Origin: Actinocorallia sp. API 0066
Lineage (GTDB): Bacteria; Actinomycetota; Actinomycetes; Streptosporangiales; Streptosporangiaceae
Direction of reading: 5' to 3'
Length of the DNA stretch: 64,000 bases
Assembly: GCF_020991275.1 (NCBI RefSeq)
Contig: NZ_JAJLQY010000002.1
Location: 558,001-622,000 of the forward strand
Shown: piece after piece, positions 45,486 through 53,974 of the stretch
How the letters are laid out: the number at the start of each line of letters is the position of its first letter
Numbering within the stretch: the stretch's first letter is position 1
Translations under genes and position numbers: made by a program
Notes under the pieces: model-generated
Told to the model about the DNA's origin: nothing
What the model saw: only the letters and a program-made list of their open reading frames with translations
Database searches by the model: none

Positions 45486-46118
45486 GTGTTGAAACACATG
45501 AACGTCCTGACGCGGCGCCTCACCCGCCGATCAAAGCCGAAGTCCGGGGAACCGCGGGTGACGGAGTTGGCGTACATGGCCATGATGGGCGTGGACATTG
45601 CGGGGTTCGGCCGTCTCGATCCATACGTCCATCCGGCTGTGCGGGCGTCCCTCTACCGCATCGTTGGCGAGGCCGCCGAGAGCAACGCGATTCCCTGGGA
45701 CCAACCGGAGAAGCGGCGTGAGGACCGGGGTGACGGTTTCTATCTCCTGGCCGACATCGGTGTGATCGACCGTGTCGAAGACCTCGTTGTCGCCATCGAC
45801 GCCGGTCTGCGCCGACACAACCGCCGAGCGCCCGCCGAACAGCGGGTGACCCTGCGCATGGCTTTCCACACAGGTTTTGTCCAGCATGACGAGGAGGGCC
45901 TCACCGGCCCGGACCCCCTGCTGCTCTTCCGCCTCCTCGACTCCAAAGTCCTGAAAGAGCACCTCGCCGAGAGCGGAAGGCAGTCCGCCTTCGCCATCTC
46001 CGCGCCCGCCCACCACGCCGCCGTTCAGCGCAGAGCCCTCACCGCCGCCGACTACGTCGAAGTCGTCGTGGAGGAGAAGGAAACAAGGGAACGCGCCTGG
46101 ATCAGGCACGTGCCGTGA
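45486..46118 (+). CDS. Class III nucleotidyl cyclase-like protein
   Basis: 210 residues. MMGVDIAGFGRLD and REDRGDGFYLL, 46 residues apart, supply the two metal-binding Asp (37 and 83) of the class III adenylate/guanylate cyclase fold, and VTLRMAFHTGFV resembles the following strand. These compact proteins recur in actinobacterial accessory regions, sometimes in conflict-type loci. Nucleotide specificity cannot be read. The AGGAG element favours the GTG at 45486 (or TTG at 45489) over the ATG at 45474. Confidence 0.75.
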   Translation: MLKHMNVLTRRLTRRSKPKSGEPRVTELAYMAMMGVDIAGFGRLDPYVHPAVRASLYRIVGEAAESNAIPWDQPEKRREDRGDGFYLLADIGVIDRVEDLVVAIDAGLRRHNRRAPAEQRVTLRMAFHTGFVQHDEEGLTGPDPLLLFRLLDSKVLKEHLAESGRQSAFAISAPAHHAAVQRRALTAADYVEVVVEEKETRERAWIRHVP

Positions 46119-46292
46119 AGGCATGGAGATTCGGCTATCGCGCTCAGCTCCACTGAAGGGATCCCCAACGCTCTGTCCTTGCGGTGTGGTCCACAGCGCA
46201 TGGGTGAAGCGACAATCCAAAGGCGTCCGCGAACGGCGGCTGGACGTTTCTGTGTTCTGGTTCGTGTCGGTCAGTGCTGGTGGCGGCCGGTG

Positions 46293-46535
46293 TCAGGCCG
46301 GGTTCCAGGGCCAGGGGCGGGGGCCGTGGTTTCCGCGGAGGCAGTGGAGGCGGAGTCGGGCTTCGTGGGGGGCGTGGGTGTGGGGGTGTTCGGCTGCGTG
46401 TTGGGCGAGGAAGCAGGTCATGCGGAGTTCGCGGATGTCGCGGAACAGGGTGAAGTTCGGTGTGGTGGTGATGTCCTGGCCGACGGCGTTGGCGAACTCT
46501 GTGTACTCGTTCGCGGTGATCCAAGAAAAGGACGT
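46293..46535 (-). pseudogene. C-terminal fragment of an aminoglycoside-phosphotransferase-like kinase
   Basis: About 80 codons reading SFSWITANEYTEFANAVGQD, then FTLFRDIRELRMTCFLAQHA and a terminal WPWNPA. This matches the helical C-terminus of APH-type phosphotransferases in actinomycetes. The N-terminal kinase lobe is missing; immediately upstream (rightward) lies the transposase fragment on the opposite strand, which probably removed it. Confidence 0.6.
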
Positions 46536-46542
46536 GTGTTTG

Positions 46543-46907
46543 ATGGCGACGTTCGCGGTCGACTCCACGATCGCCCGGGCCCACCAGCATTCGGCGGGCG
46601 CCCCGCAAAAGGGGGGCCCTGCCGGGGGACGATCGGACAGGATGATCACGGAAGAACACTCTCCAGACAGGGGATCGGCCGGTCCCGCGGCGGGCTGACG
46701 AGCAAGACGCATCTGGTCGTGGAGGGTCGGGGCCTGCCCATGGCGGTGCTGGTCACGGGTGGGAACGTCAACGACTCGACCGTGTTCGAGACGCTCATGG
46801 CCCGTATCCGCGTCCGCCGCCCCGACGGCGGCCGGCCCCGCACCAGACCGTCGGCGCTGCCGGCCGACAAGGGCTACGCGGCCCGCCGCATCCTCGCCTA
46901 CCGCTGA
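46543..46907 (+). pseudogene. IS5-family transposase remnant (frameshifted)
   Basis: VDSTIARAHQHSAGAPQKGG appears in one frame near 46560. The continuation SRGGLTSKTHLVVEGRGLPM, then VTGGNVNDSTVFETLMARI and ADKGYAARR, lies in another frame. Together these are the central DDE region of an IS5-type transposase. Frameshifted in the middle and cut off before the catalytic Glu region, so inactive. No terminal inverted repeats were found. Confidence 0.8.
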
Positions 46908-47712
46908 ACTTGCCCATGGAGGTCAACGTGTCCGGCCCCCGGTGACACCGCCGAGGCAACCCCTCTCGTCCGGATCGCCGTGCTCCAGGAGGGCGAGGGC
47001 GCACCGAGCCCGCGTCCTGACCGTCTCGCCGCGCCGTCCGCACCCGGCGACGCCCGGACGCGCTGCTGAACGCCGAGGTCGCCAAGTACCGGCAGCCGCT
47101 CCCCGGGCGCAGGGTCCTCGCGCCGTGGGGCACCGATCCCGGCGAGAGGGTCGCCGTGCTGAGGTGGGCCCGCGCCTACTACGGCCGTGTCGCCGCTTGG
47201 CACGCCGTACGCGCCCCCTCTACGGGCTCCGATGGGCGATGGACTCCGGGCGTGGAGCGACTCTGGGGCGCTGGCCCGTGCCCCCGTCGTGGTCGTCTTC
47301 GTCGCCGTCCCAGTTGTGGAGTCCCCCGTCATCGCCACTCCGGGCGCGCAGAAGGTCACTGACGACACCATCGCGTGAGCCTTCAGAGTCGCGAAGCTGT
47401 GTACCGAGGCAGAGCCGATCACCTTTCTCCCGCCCGGCGTTCCGACAGGACGAGGGATGGGGCGCGACGATCGCTCTGCCGGACGGCGGCAAGGCCAGCG
47501 TCGCGGTGAAGCGCTTAAAGGACGTCGCGGCGGGTCTGGACGGCTGTCCCTCAACCGTGTTCGCGGCGACGGGGGATCGGCTCGTCGGCTCGAATCCTGG
47601 CTCGCCGACCGCGCCCCGTTCGCCATGCGTCCGCCGACGAATCCCCTCGTCGACCTAGCTGGTCGTGTCCGGATGAAGGAGTGGTGGGGCCCAGCAGTAA
47701 CGCGCACTCGTT
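46908..47712. other. Decayed region without an intact gene
   Basis: About 800 bp. Short protein-like stretches occur in different frames, for example LNAEVAKYRQPLPGRRVLAP near 47070, a hydrophobic VVVVFVAVPVVESPVIATP near 47290, and TIALPDGGKASVAVKRLKDV near 47480. They suggest one or two frameshifted relics, the second perhaps a secreted protein. None can be assigned. Confidence 0.45.
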
Positions 47713-48408
47713 TTATGCGAAGTGGGCGGTGACGAGGATGGGCTGGTGGTCGGAGCCGGGGTGGGTGAGGACGCTGCCGTCAAGGGTTGTGTGTGCGTTG
47801 GCGATGCAGTAGTCGATGGGTTCGGTGGGGTTGGGTGCGGGGTAGGTGGGGGTGTTGGTTGGGGCGGTGGTGAGGCCGTTGTGGTTGGTCCAGGTGGAGG
47901 GGGTGTTGAAGTCTCCGGCGATGATCCATGGGGTGGTGAGGTGGTGGGTGATGGTGTGGAGTTGGTGGAGTGTTCGGGTGCGTTCGGTGTGGTCGGTTCT
48001 GGGGAGGTGGGTGGTGCCGATCCAGATGGGGGTGTTGTGGTGGTGGATGCGGACGCAGGTGAGGGTGCGTTGTTCGGTGGGTTCGGTGCCGTCGTAGTGG
48101 GGGGCCGGGTGGCGGAGCGGCCAGTGTTGGACGGCCAGGAGGGGGAGGCGGGTGAGGAGTGCGTTGCCGAAGACGTCTTCGGCGGTGCCGTAGACGAGGG
48201 CGGGGATGAAGATCGATACGTAGCCGTCGGCTGCGTGGGCGAGGTTGTCGGCAGCGGCGAAGGTTTCGTCGACCTCGACCAGGGAGACGACGTGGGGACG
48301 GGTTTCCGCGATCAGCCCGGCGACCTGTTCGACGTTCTTGCCGCCGTTCGGGTCCTGCCAGGAGTGGATGTTCCAGTGCAGGAGGCGCAGTGGTTCGGGT
48401 GTGTTCAT
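47713..48408 (-). CDS. Endonuclease/exonuclease/phosphatase-family hydrolase
   Basis: 231-residue EEP-fold metal-dependent phosphodiesterase. RLLHWNIHSWQ, SLVEVDETF, the catalytic IAGDFNTPSTW and the terminal GSDHQPILV are in the right order. No signal peptide, so probably cytosolic; substrate could be nucleic acid or a phospho-compound. Coding strand is very rich in A and C (ACC, CAC, CTC). Its ATG overlaps the stop of an XRE-regulator fragment by 4 bp, suggesting former co-translation. Confidence 0.85.
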   Translation of the reverse strand: MNTPEPLRLLHWNIHSWQDPNGGKNVEQVAGLIAETRPHVVSLVEVDETFAAADNLAHAADGYVSIFIPALVYGTAEDVFGNALLTRLPLLAVQHWPLRHPAPHYDGTEPTEQRTLTCVRIHHHNTPIWIGTTHLPRTDHTERTRTLHQLHTITHHLTTPWIIAGDFNTPSTWTNHNGLTTAPTNTPTYPAPNPTEPIDYCIANAHTTLDGSVLTHPGSDHQPILVTAHFA

Positions 48409-48845
48409 GGGAGTGCCTGGCAGCGTCGGGCGAGGTCGCGTAGGGCGGATGAGCGGCGTTCGTGCCGGAGGAGATCGGCCAGTACGGTCTGGGTGAGGCG
48501 GTGGTGGCGGACTTCGTCGGGGGCTGAACGCTCGGCGTCCAGGAGTGTGTCGAAGGCAGCGGTGTGGTCGCCGAGTGCGGTGTGGCAGCGGGCGACGTCG
48601 ATGAGGTGGCGGGCTCGGCGTTCGGCCATGAGGGGCGGCATGCGGTCGACGTTCACGTCGTTGAGGTGCCCGGACGCGGCAGAGGTCATGCCGAGTTCGA
48701 CGGGGACGGCCACGCGGTGGATGGCGACGTTGGTCGGTCCGAACACGGTGCCGAGGTCAGCACGGTCCTCGCCCAGGAGGCGTGCGCTGGCGTCGGCGGC
48801 CTTCAGCGCGTCGTCGCCGGCTTGGGCGGCGTCGATCGCGCGGCC
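48405..48845 (-). pseudogene. C-terminal fragment of an XRE/TPR regulator
   Basis: About 145 codons: AIDAAQAGDDALKAADASAR, FGPTNVAIHRVAVPVELG, and RHLIDVARCHTALGDHTAAF, then LRDLARRCQALP at the end. This is the standard C-terminal block of actinobacterial XRE regulators with TPR-like repeats. The helix-turn-helix half is absent; sequence to the right belongs to a methyltransferase fragment on the opposite strand. Confidence 0.78.
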
Positions 48846-49134
48846 GCCCGCGATCGTCAAACAGCTCATGGACGCGTTCGCCCCCGGCAGCATGCTCGCC
48901 TTGTCCCACATGACCAGCGACGGCACCAACCCAGACAACGCAGCCCACATCCTCCGCGTATGGGACAACGGCGGTATCGACATACATCTACGCGACGAAG
49001 CCACCATTAAGGACTATTTCAACGGCCTCCACCTCCTGCCACCCGGCGTTATCCCCGTTCACATATGGAACCCCGAGTCCGCTCACCGTGACGACTGGTT
49101 CCTCTGGTCCGGCCTCGCCCTCAAACAACCCTGA
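48846..49134 (+). pseudogene. C-terminal fragment of a DUF574 SAM methyltransferase
   Basis: About 95 codons reading PAIVKQLMDAFAPGSMLALS, then DEATIKDYFNGLHLLPPG, ending WFLWSGLALKQP. Same family as the intact gene at 42145. The N-terminal SAM-binding half is missing and the fragment abuts the regulator fragment at about 48845, so one deletion or recombination fused the two. The following 270 bp to 49403 show no gene. Confidence 0.8.
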
Positions 49135-49403
49135 ACTGAAGCGCTGCTTCAGATGATCGGCGCCCGCCGCGCGGTGGAAGCGGAGTCGGTCCGTGCTGAA
49201 CTCATCACCAGCGCCGCCGGAAGCTGGGCTGTCCTGTTCTTGCCATACCGCAGGCCACAGTCTTTCGGCAGTTCGGCGGAAGAACTACGAAGAACTACCC
49301 GGTGGTCGGACAGGATGGTGCGGCGACCACGAGTAACCGGGCAGAAGCACGTGGGCTTTGAATGCACGTCCACACCCCATTGGCGATCAAAGGAGATCCA
49401 CAG

Positions 49404-50621
49404 ATGATGGTCGATACCGACGAGGCAATGCGTGCCCGACAGGAGATGACCGACACACTCGTCGGCCGCGGCGTGATCACCGACTCTCGGGTCGAGGCCG
49501 CGTTTCGCGCCGTGCCCCGTGAGGCGTTCGTGCCGAAGGGCACGAGTGTGGAAGCGGCCTATAACCCCGACGCTGCGGTGTTCACCAAGACCGGGCCGCT
49601 CGGAGAGGTGTTGTCGTCGCTGTCGGCGCCGTTCATCCAGGCTCGACAGATCGAGCAGGCGGGGATCGGACCGGGTGACCGTGTCCTGGAGATCGGTTCC
49701 GGCGGGCTGAACGCGGCGCTGATCGCGGAAGTGGTCGGGTCAGGGGGCCGCGTCACCACTGTTGACATCGACCCGGACATCACCACCAGGGCCAGCGAAG
49801 TACTGGATGCCGCTGGGTACGGAGACCGAGTGGCGGTCCTGCTCGCCGACGCTGAGCACCCTATCCCCGACATCGGTGAGGTAGACGCGGTCATCGTCAC
49901 CGTCGGCGCCTGGGATGTTTCTCCGGCCTGGACCGGCCACCTCAGCACGGGGGGCCGTTTGGTCGTCCCACTGCGGATGAACCAGGTGACACGGAGCGTC
50001 GGCTTCGCACGGGTGGGCGACCACTTCGAGAGCACGAGTTTGGAGGTGTGCGGATTCGTCCCGATGCAGGGCGACGGCGCGCACAACGAAAGGCTCTTCG
50101 AACTGCGCGATCCCAGAGGCGGGATCGTCAAGCTGTCGTTCGACACCACGGCGCCAAAGGACATGGGCGTGTTGGACGGCGTCTTGGGCAAGCAGCGCAC
50201 TGAGCTGTGGTCAGGGGTCAAGATCGGCCGAGGTGCCTCTTTCGCGTCCCTTCACCTGTGGTTCGCGTCCTTCCTGCCGGGGTTCTGTCGGATAGGCGTC
50301 GGCCGGGACACGGAACTGGCCGAGGAGCAGCGGCGGTTCCCCTTCGGATCGGTAGCCGACGATGGGTCCTTCGCCTATCTCGCGTACCGGCCAGACCCCG
50401 GCGGTGACGGTGATGAGTTCGGCATCCGCGGCTGGGGAGAAGGCAAGGCCGGCGCGAACCTGGTCGCCCAGCTCCGGGCGTGGGACGCCGCAGGTCGCCC
50501 CGACCCCGACAGTGTCGCGTTCTGGCCCCATGGCAGCGATCACACCGCGATCGCGGCTGATGCGACCGTTCTGGAGAAGGCCCACGGCCTGGTCACGATC
50601 TCCTGGCCTGGGGTGCCGTAA
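49404..50621 (+). CDS. Methyltransferase, FxLD lanthipeptide system (PIMT-like)
   Basis: 405-residue protein-L-isoaspartate O-methyltransferase-like enzyme. AFRAVPREAFVP is the PIMT N-terminal signature, VLEIGSGGLNAALIAEVVG the SAM-binding motif, and LSTGGRLVVPLR a following PIMT strand. The 200-residue C-terminal extension is typical of the enzymes paired with FxLD precursors. Relatives (LanS-A type) modify Asp in lanthipeptides through aspartimide chemistry to isoaspartate. Good AAAGGAG before the ATG. The precursor gene follows 49 bp later. Confidence 0.9.
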   Translation: MMVDTDEAMRARQEMTDTLVGRGVITDSRVEAAFRAVPREAFVPKGTSVEAAYNPDAAVFTKTGPLGEVLSSLSAPFIQARQIEQAGIGPGDRVLEIGSGGLNAALIAEVVGSGGRVTTVDIDPDITTRASEVLDAAGYGDRVAVLLADAEHPIPDIGEVDAVIVTVGAWDVSPAWTGHLSTGGRLVVPLRMNQVTRSVGFARVGDHFESTSLEVCGFVPMQGDGAHNERLFELRDPRGGIVKLSFDTTAPKDMGVLDGVLGKQRTELWSGVKIGRGASFASLHLWFASFLPGFCRIGVGRDTELAEEQRRFPFGSVADDGSFAYLAYRPDPGGDGDEFGIRGWGEGKAGANLVAQLRAWDAAGRPDPDSVAFWPHGSDHTAIAADATVLEKAHGLVTISWPGVP

Positions 50622-50670
50622 GGCTCCACAGGCCAGGTGAACCCCCGAAACCGAGCAGAGGAGCACACCG

Positions 50671-50835
50671 ATGAGCATCGCGAACGTCGAGAGCACGGTT
50701 GACGAAGAGTTCGTGTTGGACATGCGGGTCATGGAGACCATGGCCCCGCTGATGGTGGACTGCGACACCAGCGATGGCTGCGGCAGCACGTGCGAGACCA
50801 GCGCGTGCACCAGCGGGACAGCCAGCCCCGCCTGA
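50671..50835 (+). CDS. FxLD-family class I lanthipeptide precursor
   Basis: 54 residues. The leader contains FVLD at residues 14-17, the FxLD box recognised by LanB. The C-terminal core region has four cysteines (31, 37, 41, 46) interleaved with Ser/Thr (33, 34, 39, 40, 43, 44, 47, 48, 50, 52), ideal for (methyl)lanthionine rings. An Asp-Gly pair (35-36) is a natural aspartimide site for the upstream methyltransferase. GAGGAG seven bases before the ATG. Cleavage site and ring pattern cannot be deduced. Confidence 0.92.
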   Translation: MSIANVESTVDEEFVLDMRVMETMAPLMVDCDTSDGCGSTCETSACTSGTASPA

Positions 50836-50846
50836 CCTCTTCTCCT

Positions 50847-50885
50847 GGTTCTTCCGCCGCGCAGGGCCGGGGCGGCGGAAGAACC
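50847..50885 (+). terminator. Perfect 14-bp hairpin between precursor and lanB
   Basis: GGTTCTTCCGCCGC (50847-50860) pairs perfectly with GCGGCGGAAGAACC (50872-50885) around an 11-nt loop, 11 bp after the precursor stop. No T-run follows, so it may be a partial terminator or 3' stabiliser giving more precursor mRNA than lanB mRNA. Confidence 0.8.
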
Positions 50886-50914
50886 GTCCTACACACCCCC
50901 TTTGGGAGTTTGTT

Positions 50915-53900
50915 GTGAAGACTCCTCGATCAACCCCGTTCCCCTTGGTCGCCTACTCCCACGACGGTTTCATCCTCGCCCGCGCGTCAACCGACCCCGG
51001 CACGCTCGATCTGCCTGACCTGGACCTGTCCGACCCGGCAGCGGTGGAGACGGATGGCCGCGCCTGGCTGGCCAAGGCATGGGAGCACCCGCAGTTCAGC
51101 GCGGCGGTGTCAGAGGCCAGCCCCGACCTGGTCGCCGCACTGGAACGCCTGACCCAAGGAGCCAGCGTTCGTGACACGCGCCGGTTGATCCTTTCCCTTG
51201 CGGGCTACCTGAAACGATGGCAAGGCCGCGCGACGCCCTTCGGCCTGTTCGCCGGCGTCGCAGCCGTCCGGATCGGCCGGGCCTCCGTCCGCTTCGGCCC
51301 AGACCACCGCTCGATCGTCCGCGCGGACTCCGCATGGCTGACCGACGTCGTCGCGCGGCTCAACGCGCACCGCACTCTGCGGAACCATCTGGCTGTCATC
51401 GCCGACGGCACGGCAACCATTCGTGACGGCCGTGTCGTCGTATCCCGCCGTGCCGGCACTGGCGAGCGGCTGCCCGGCCCTCTGCGGGCGGTGACCGTTC
51501 GCAGCACCCGCCCGGTGCGGGCCGCGCTGGCCGCCGCACGCACGCCGATCCCGTTCTCCGGGTTGGTGAGCGACCTCGAAGGCGCGTTTCCCGGAGCCAC
51601 GCCCGCAGCGGTACACGGGATGTTGCACGGGCTCATCGACCAGGGTGCCCTCATCACCAACCTCCACCCGACCATGGCGGCCGTTGACGGACTCGCCCAT
51701 CTCATCGGCGTCCTCCGTCAAGCGCTTTACGGGTCTGCGGACATTCCGCCCGGCTTGAGCGATGTCGTCTCGCTTCTCACCAGGCTCGAAGCCGTTCACG
51801 CCCGCATCCGCGCGCATAACGCCGGAGACGACGGTGCAGCCGACCAGGCCATCGCGGCGATGGCGTCGATCGGGGCCGAGTCGCGGTCGTGTCTGGCCCA
51901 CGATGTACGGCTCGACGCCGACATGGCGATCCCCTCCTGCGTCGTAGCTGAGGCCGAACGTGCCGCCGGGATCCTGCTGCGGATGGTTCGACGCCCTTTC
52001 GGGGCGAGTGCGTGGCTGGACTACCACACTGAGTTCCGTACGCGGTACGGTCCGGGCGCGCTGGTGCCGGTGGCCGAGCTGGTGTCAGACAGCGGGCTCG
52101 GCTACCCCTCGGGTTACCTGGGGTCAACGAAGGCCCGGCCGAGCTGGCGGACGATCACCGAACGGGACGCTGCCCTGCTCCACCTGATCGAGCGCGCCCA
52201 CCTGGACCACGCGCCTGAGATCGTCCTGACCGATACCGACATCGACGCCCTCACGGTCGGGAACCCCGCTGAGGTCATACCGCCCGACCGCGTCGAAATC
52301 GCGTTCGCGCTGCACGCGGCCGACACCGCGGCGATCGACAGCGGCGACTTCCGGCTGCGCATCACCGGTGCCGCGCGGGTTCCCACGAGCATGACCGGCC
52401 GGTTCGTCCACCTCCTGGACGAAGCCGACCAAGCCCGGTTCGCCAAGGGGTTTCCTGACGCCACCGGCGAGGCCCTCTCCGTGCAGCTCGTCTTCCCGCC
52501 GCGGCGCCCTCGCAATGAGAACGTCACCCGCACCCCCGCCTTCCTGCCTGACCTCGTCACGCTCGCCGACCATCCCGGCGCCACGGAGGGGGAGGTGATC
52601 AGTGTGGAGGATTTGGCGGTCACCGCCGACGCCGTGCAGATGTATCTGGTGCACATCCCCACCGGCGAGCGCGTCGTGCCGCGAATCCCGCATGCCCTTG
52701 AACTGACCGTCCAGACTCCGCCGCTCGCCCGATTCCTGGCCGAGGTCGCCGACGCCCGCACCGCCGCGCTCTCACCCTTCGACGCGGGGGTGGCCCGCAA
52801 CCTGAAATACCTCCCACAGATCCGCCACGGCCGGACGGTCCTGATGCCGGCCCGCTGGATCCTGGAAGCCAGCGACCTGGACGACCTCGAAGCATGGCGG
52901 CGCACGTGGCGGATCCCTGACCGGGTCATCGTGGACACCGGCCGCCAGCGTCTGCCGCTCGACCTGGCCCGCCCGCTCGACCGGGCCTTGCTCGCAGCCC
53001 AGTTGCGGAACAAGGCGCGGATCGAGGTGCTGGCAGACGCAGGAGAAGACGCTTTCGGTTGGTCCGGGGGGCGCCCGGTCGAGTTCGTCATACCGATGCG
53101 GACCCCGGTGTCCAGGCCGCTGCCCGCGATGGCACCACCTGGCCGGGCTCACCTACCGGGCTCTGGCCTCGTCACGGTCGCTCGCCTATCCGGAAATCCC
53201 GCCCGGTTCGACGACATTATCGTCGGGCATTTGTCCGCCCTCATATCTGGTCTGGAAGGACTCGTTCTGTGGTGGACGACCCGTACCCGCGACCTGATTC
53301 GCGTGGAAGCCGACCACCATCTGGAAGTCACCATCCGACTGCTCGATCAAGACACATGGGGACAGGTCGCCTGTGCCTTCGGCGAGTTCGCATGCACGCT
53401 CACCGACGCAGGGCTGCCCGGCCAGCTCACTTTCACCCCGTTCCACGAGCAGAACGGCCGGTACGGGACCGGGCCCGCGTGGGAGGCCGCCGAGCGGGTG
53501 TTCGCCGCTGACACCCGTGCCGCAGTCGCTCAGCTCCGCACAGTCCGTGACGGCGGCCTGCCGCCGCAGGCTTTGGCCGCCGCCTCGATGGCGCGTCTTG
53601 CCGCCGGGTTCGCGCCCGATCCGGCCTCCGGGTACGAGAGGTTGATCGCGGCGCTCCCGCGTGGAGGCCACCACGCTCCTGTTGATCGTGCGATGGTCGC
53701 CGAAGTGCATCGGCTGGCCGACCCCGACGGGTCGGCCGTTCGCGCTCTGCCGGGCGGGGAGGATCTCGCGTCGGCGTGGGTGGCTCGTGACGAAGCCCTG
53801 GCGCGCTACCACCGAGAGCTGTCGGCGCAGCGCGAGCCTGGCGCGGTGCTGCGGAGCCTGCTGCACGAGCATCATCGTCGTGCCGTGGTGGTGGATCCCG

Positions 53901-53974
53901 AGGTCGAGAAGGACACCGGGCGGCTCGCCCGCGCCGCCGCGATGCGGCTCCTTGCCCTGGAAGGGCGGCGATGA
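50915..53974 (+). CDS. Class I lantibiotic dehydratase LanB
   Basis: 1019 residues from the GTG at 50915 (GGGAG six bases upstream). The N-terminal two thirds are the glutamyl-tRNA-dependent glutamylation domain (Lant_dehydr_N), with LILSLAGYLKRWQGRATPFG and DYHTEFRTRYGPGALVPV. The C-terminal third is a SpaB_C-type elimination domain (LEVTIRLLDQDTWGQ, HEQNGRYGTGPAWEAAERVF). It dehydrates Ser/Thr of the precursor to Dha/Dhb. Stop overlaps the lanC start by 4 bp. Confidence 0.93.
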   Translation: MKTPRSTPFPLVAYSHDGFILARASTDPGTLDLPDLDLSDPAAVETDGRAWLAKAWEHPQFSAAVSEASPDLVAALERLTQGASVRDTRRLILSLAGYLKRWQGRATPFGLFAGVAAVRIGRASVRFGPDHRSIVRADSAWLTDVVARLNAHRTLRNHLAVIADGTATIRDGRVVVSRRAGTGERLPGPLRAVTVRSTRPVRAALAAARTPIPFSGLVSDLEGAFPGATPAAVHGMLHGLIDQGALITNLHPTMAAVDGLAHLIGVLRQALYGSADIPPGLSDVVSLLTRLEAVHARIRAHNAGDDGAADQAIAAMASIGAESRSCLAHDVRLDADMAIPSCVVAEAERAAGILLRMVRRPFGASAWLDYHTEFRTRYGPGALVPVAELVSDSGLGYPSGYLGSTKARPSWRTITERDAALLHLIERAHLDHAPEIVLTDTDIDALTVGNPAEVIPPDRVEIAFALHAADTAAIDSGDFRLRITGAARVPTSMTGRFVHLLDEADQARFAKGFPDATGEALSVQLVFPPRRPRNENVTRTPAFLPDLVTLADHPGATEGEVISVEDLAVTADAVQMYLVHIPTGERVVPRIPHALELTVQTPPLARFLAEVADARTAALSPFDAGVARNLKYLPQIRHGRTVLMPARWILEASDLDDLEAWRRTWRIPDRVIVDTGRQRLPLDLARPLDRALLAAQLRNKARIEVLADAGEDAFGWSGGRPVEFVIPMRTPVSRPLPAMAPPGRAHLPGSGLVTVARLSGNPARFDDIIVGHLSALISGLEGLVLWWTTRTRDLIRVEADHHLEVTIRLLDQDTWGQVACAFGEFACTLTDAGLPGQLTFTPFHEQNGRYGTGPAWEAAERVFAADTRAAVAQLRTVRDGGLPPQALAAASMARLAAGFAPDPASGYERLIAALPRGGHHAPVDRAMVAEVHRLADPDGSAVRALPGGEDLASAWVARDEALARYHRELSAQREPGAVLRSLLHEHHRRAVVVDPEVEKDTGRLARAAAMRLLALEGRR

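Noticed and set aside
45251-46118. Complete CBASS or Pycsar anti-phage system
   Set aside because: Only a cyclase-like domain is visible. No TIR, transmembrane, nuclease or phospholipase effector lies next to it, so calling a defence system would go beyond the sequence.
49153-49403. 84-residue ORF upstream of the FxLD methyltransferase
   Set aside because: No ribosome-binding site or recognisable sequence, and it overlaps the promoter and Shine-Dalgarno of the methyltransferase.
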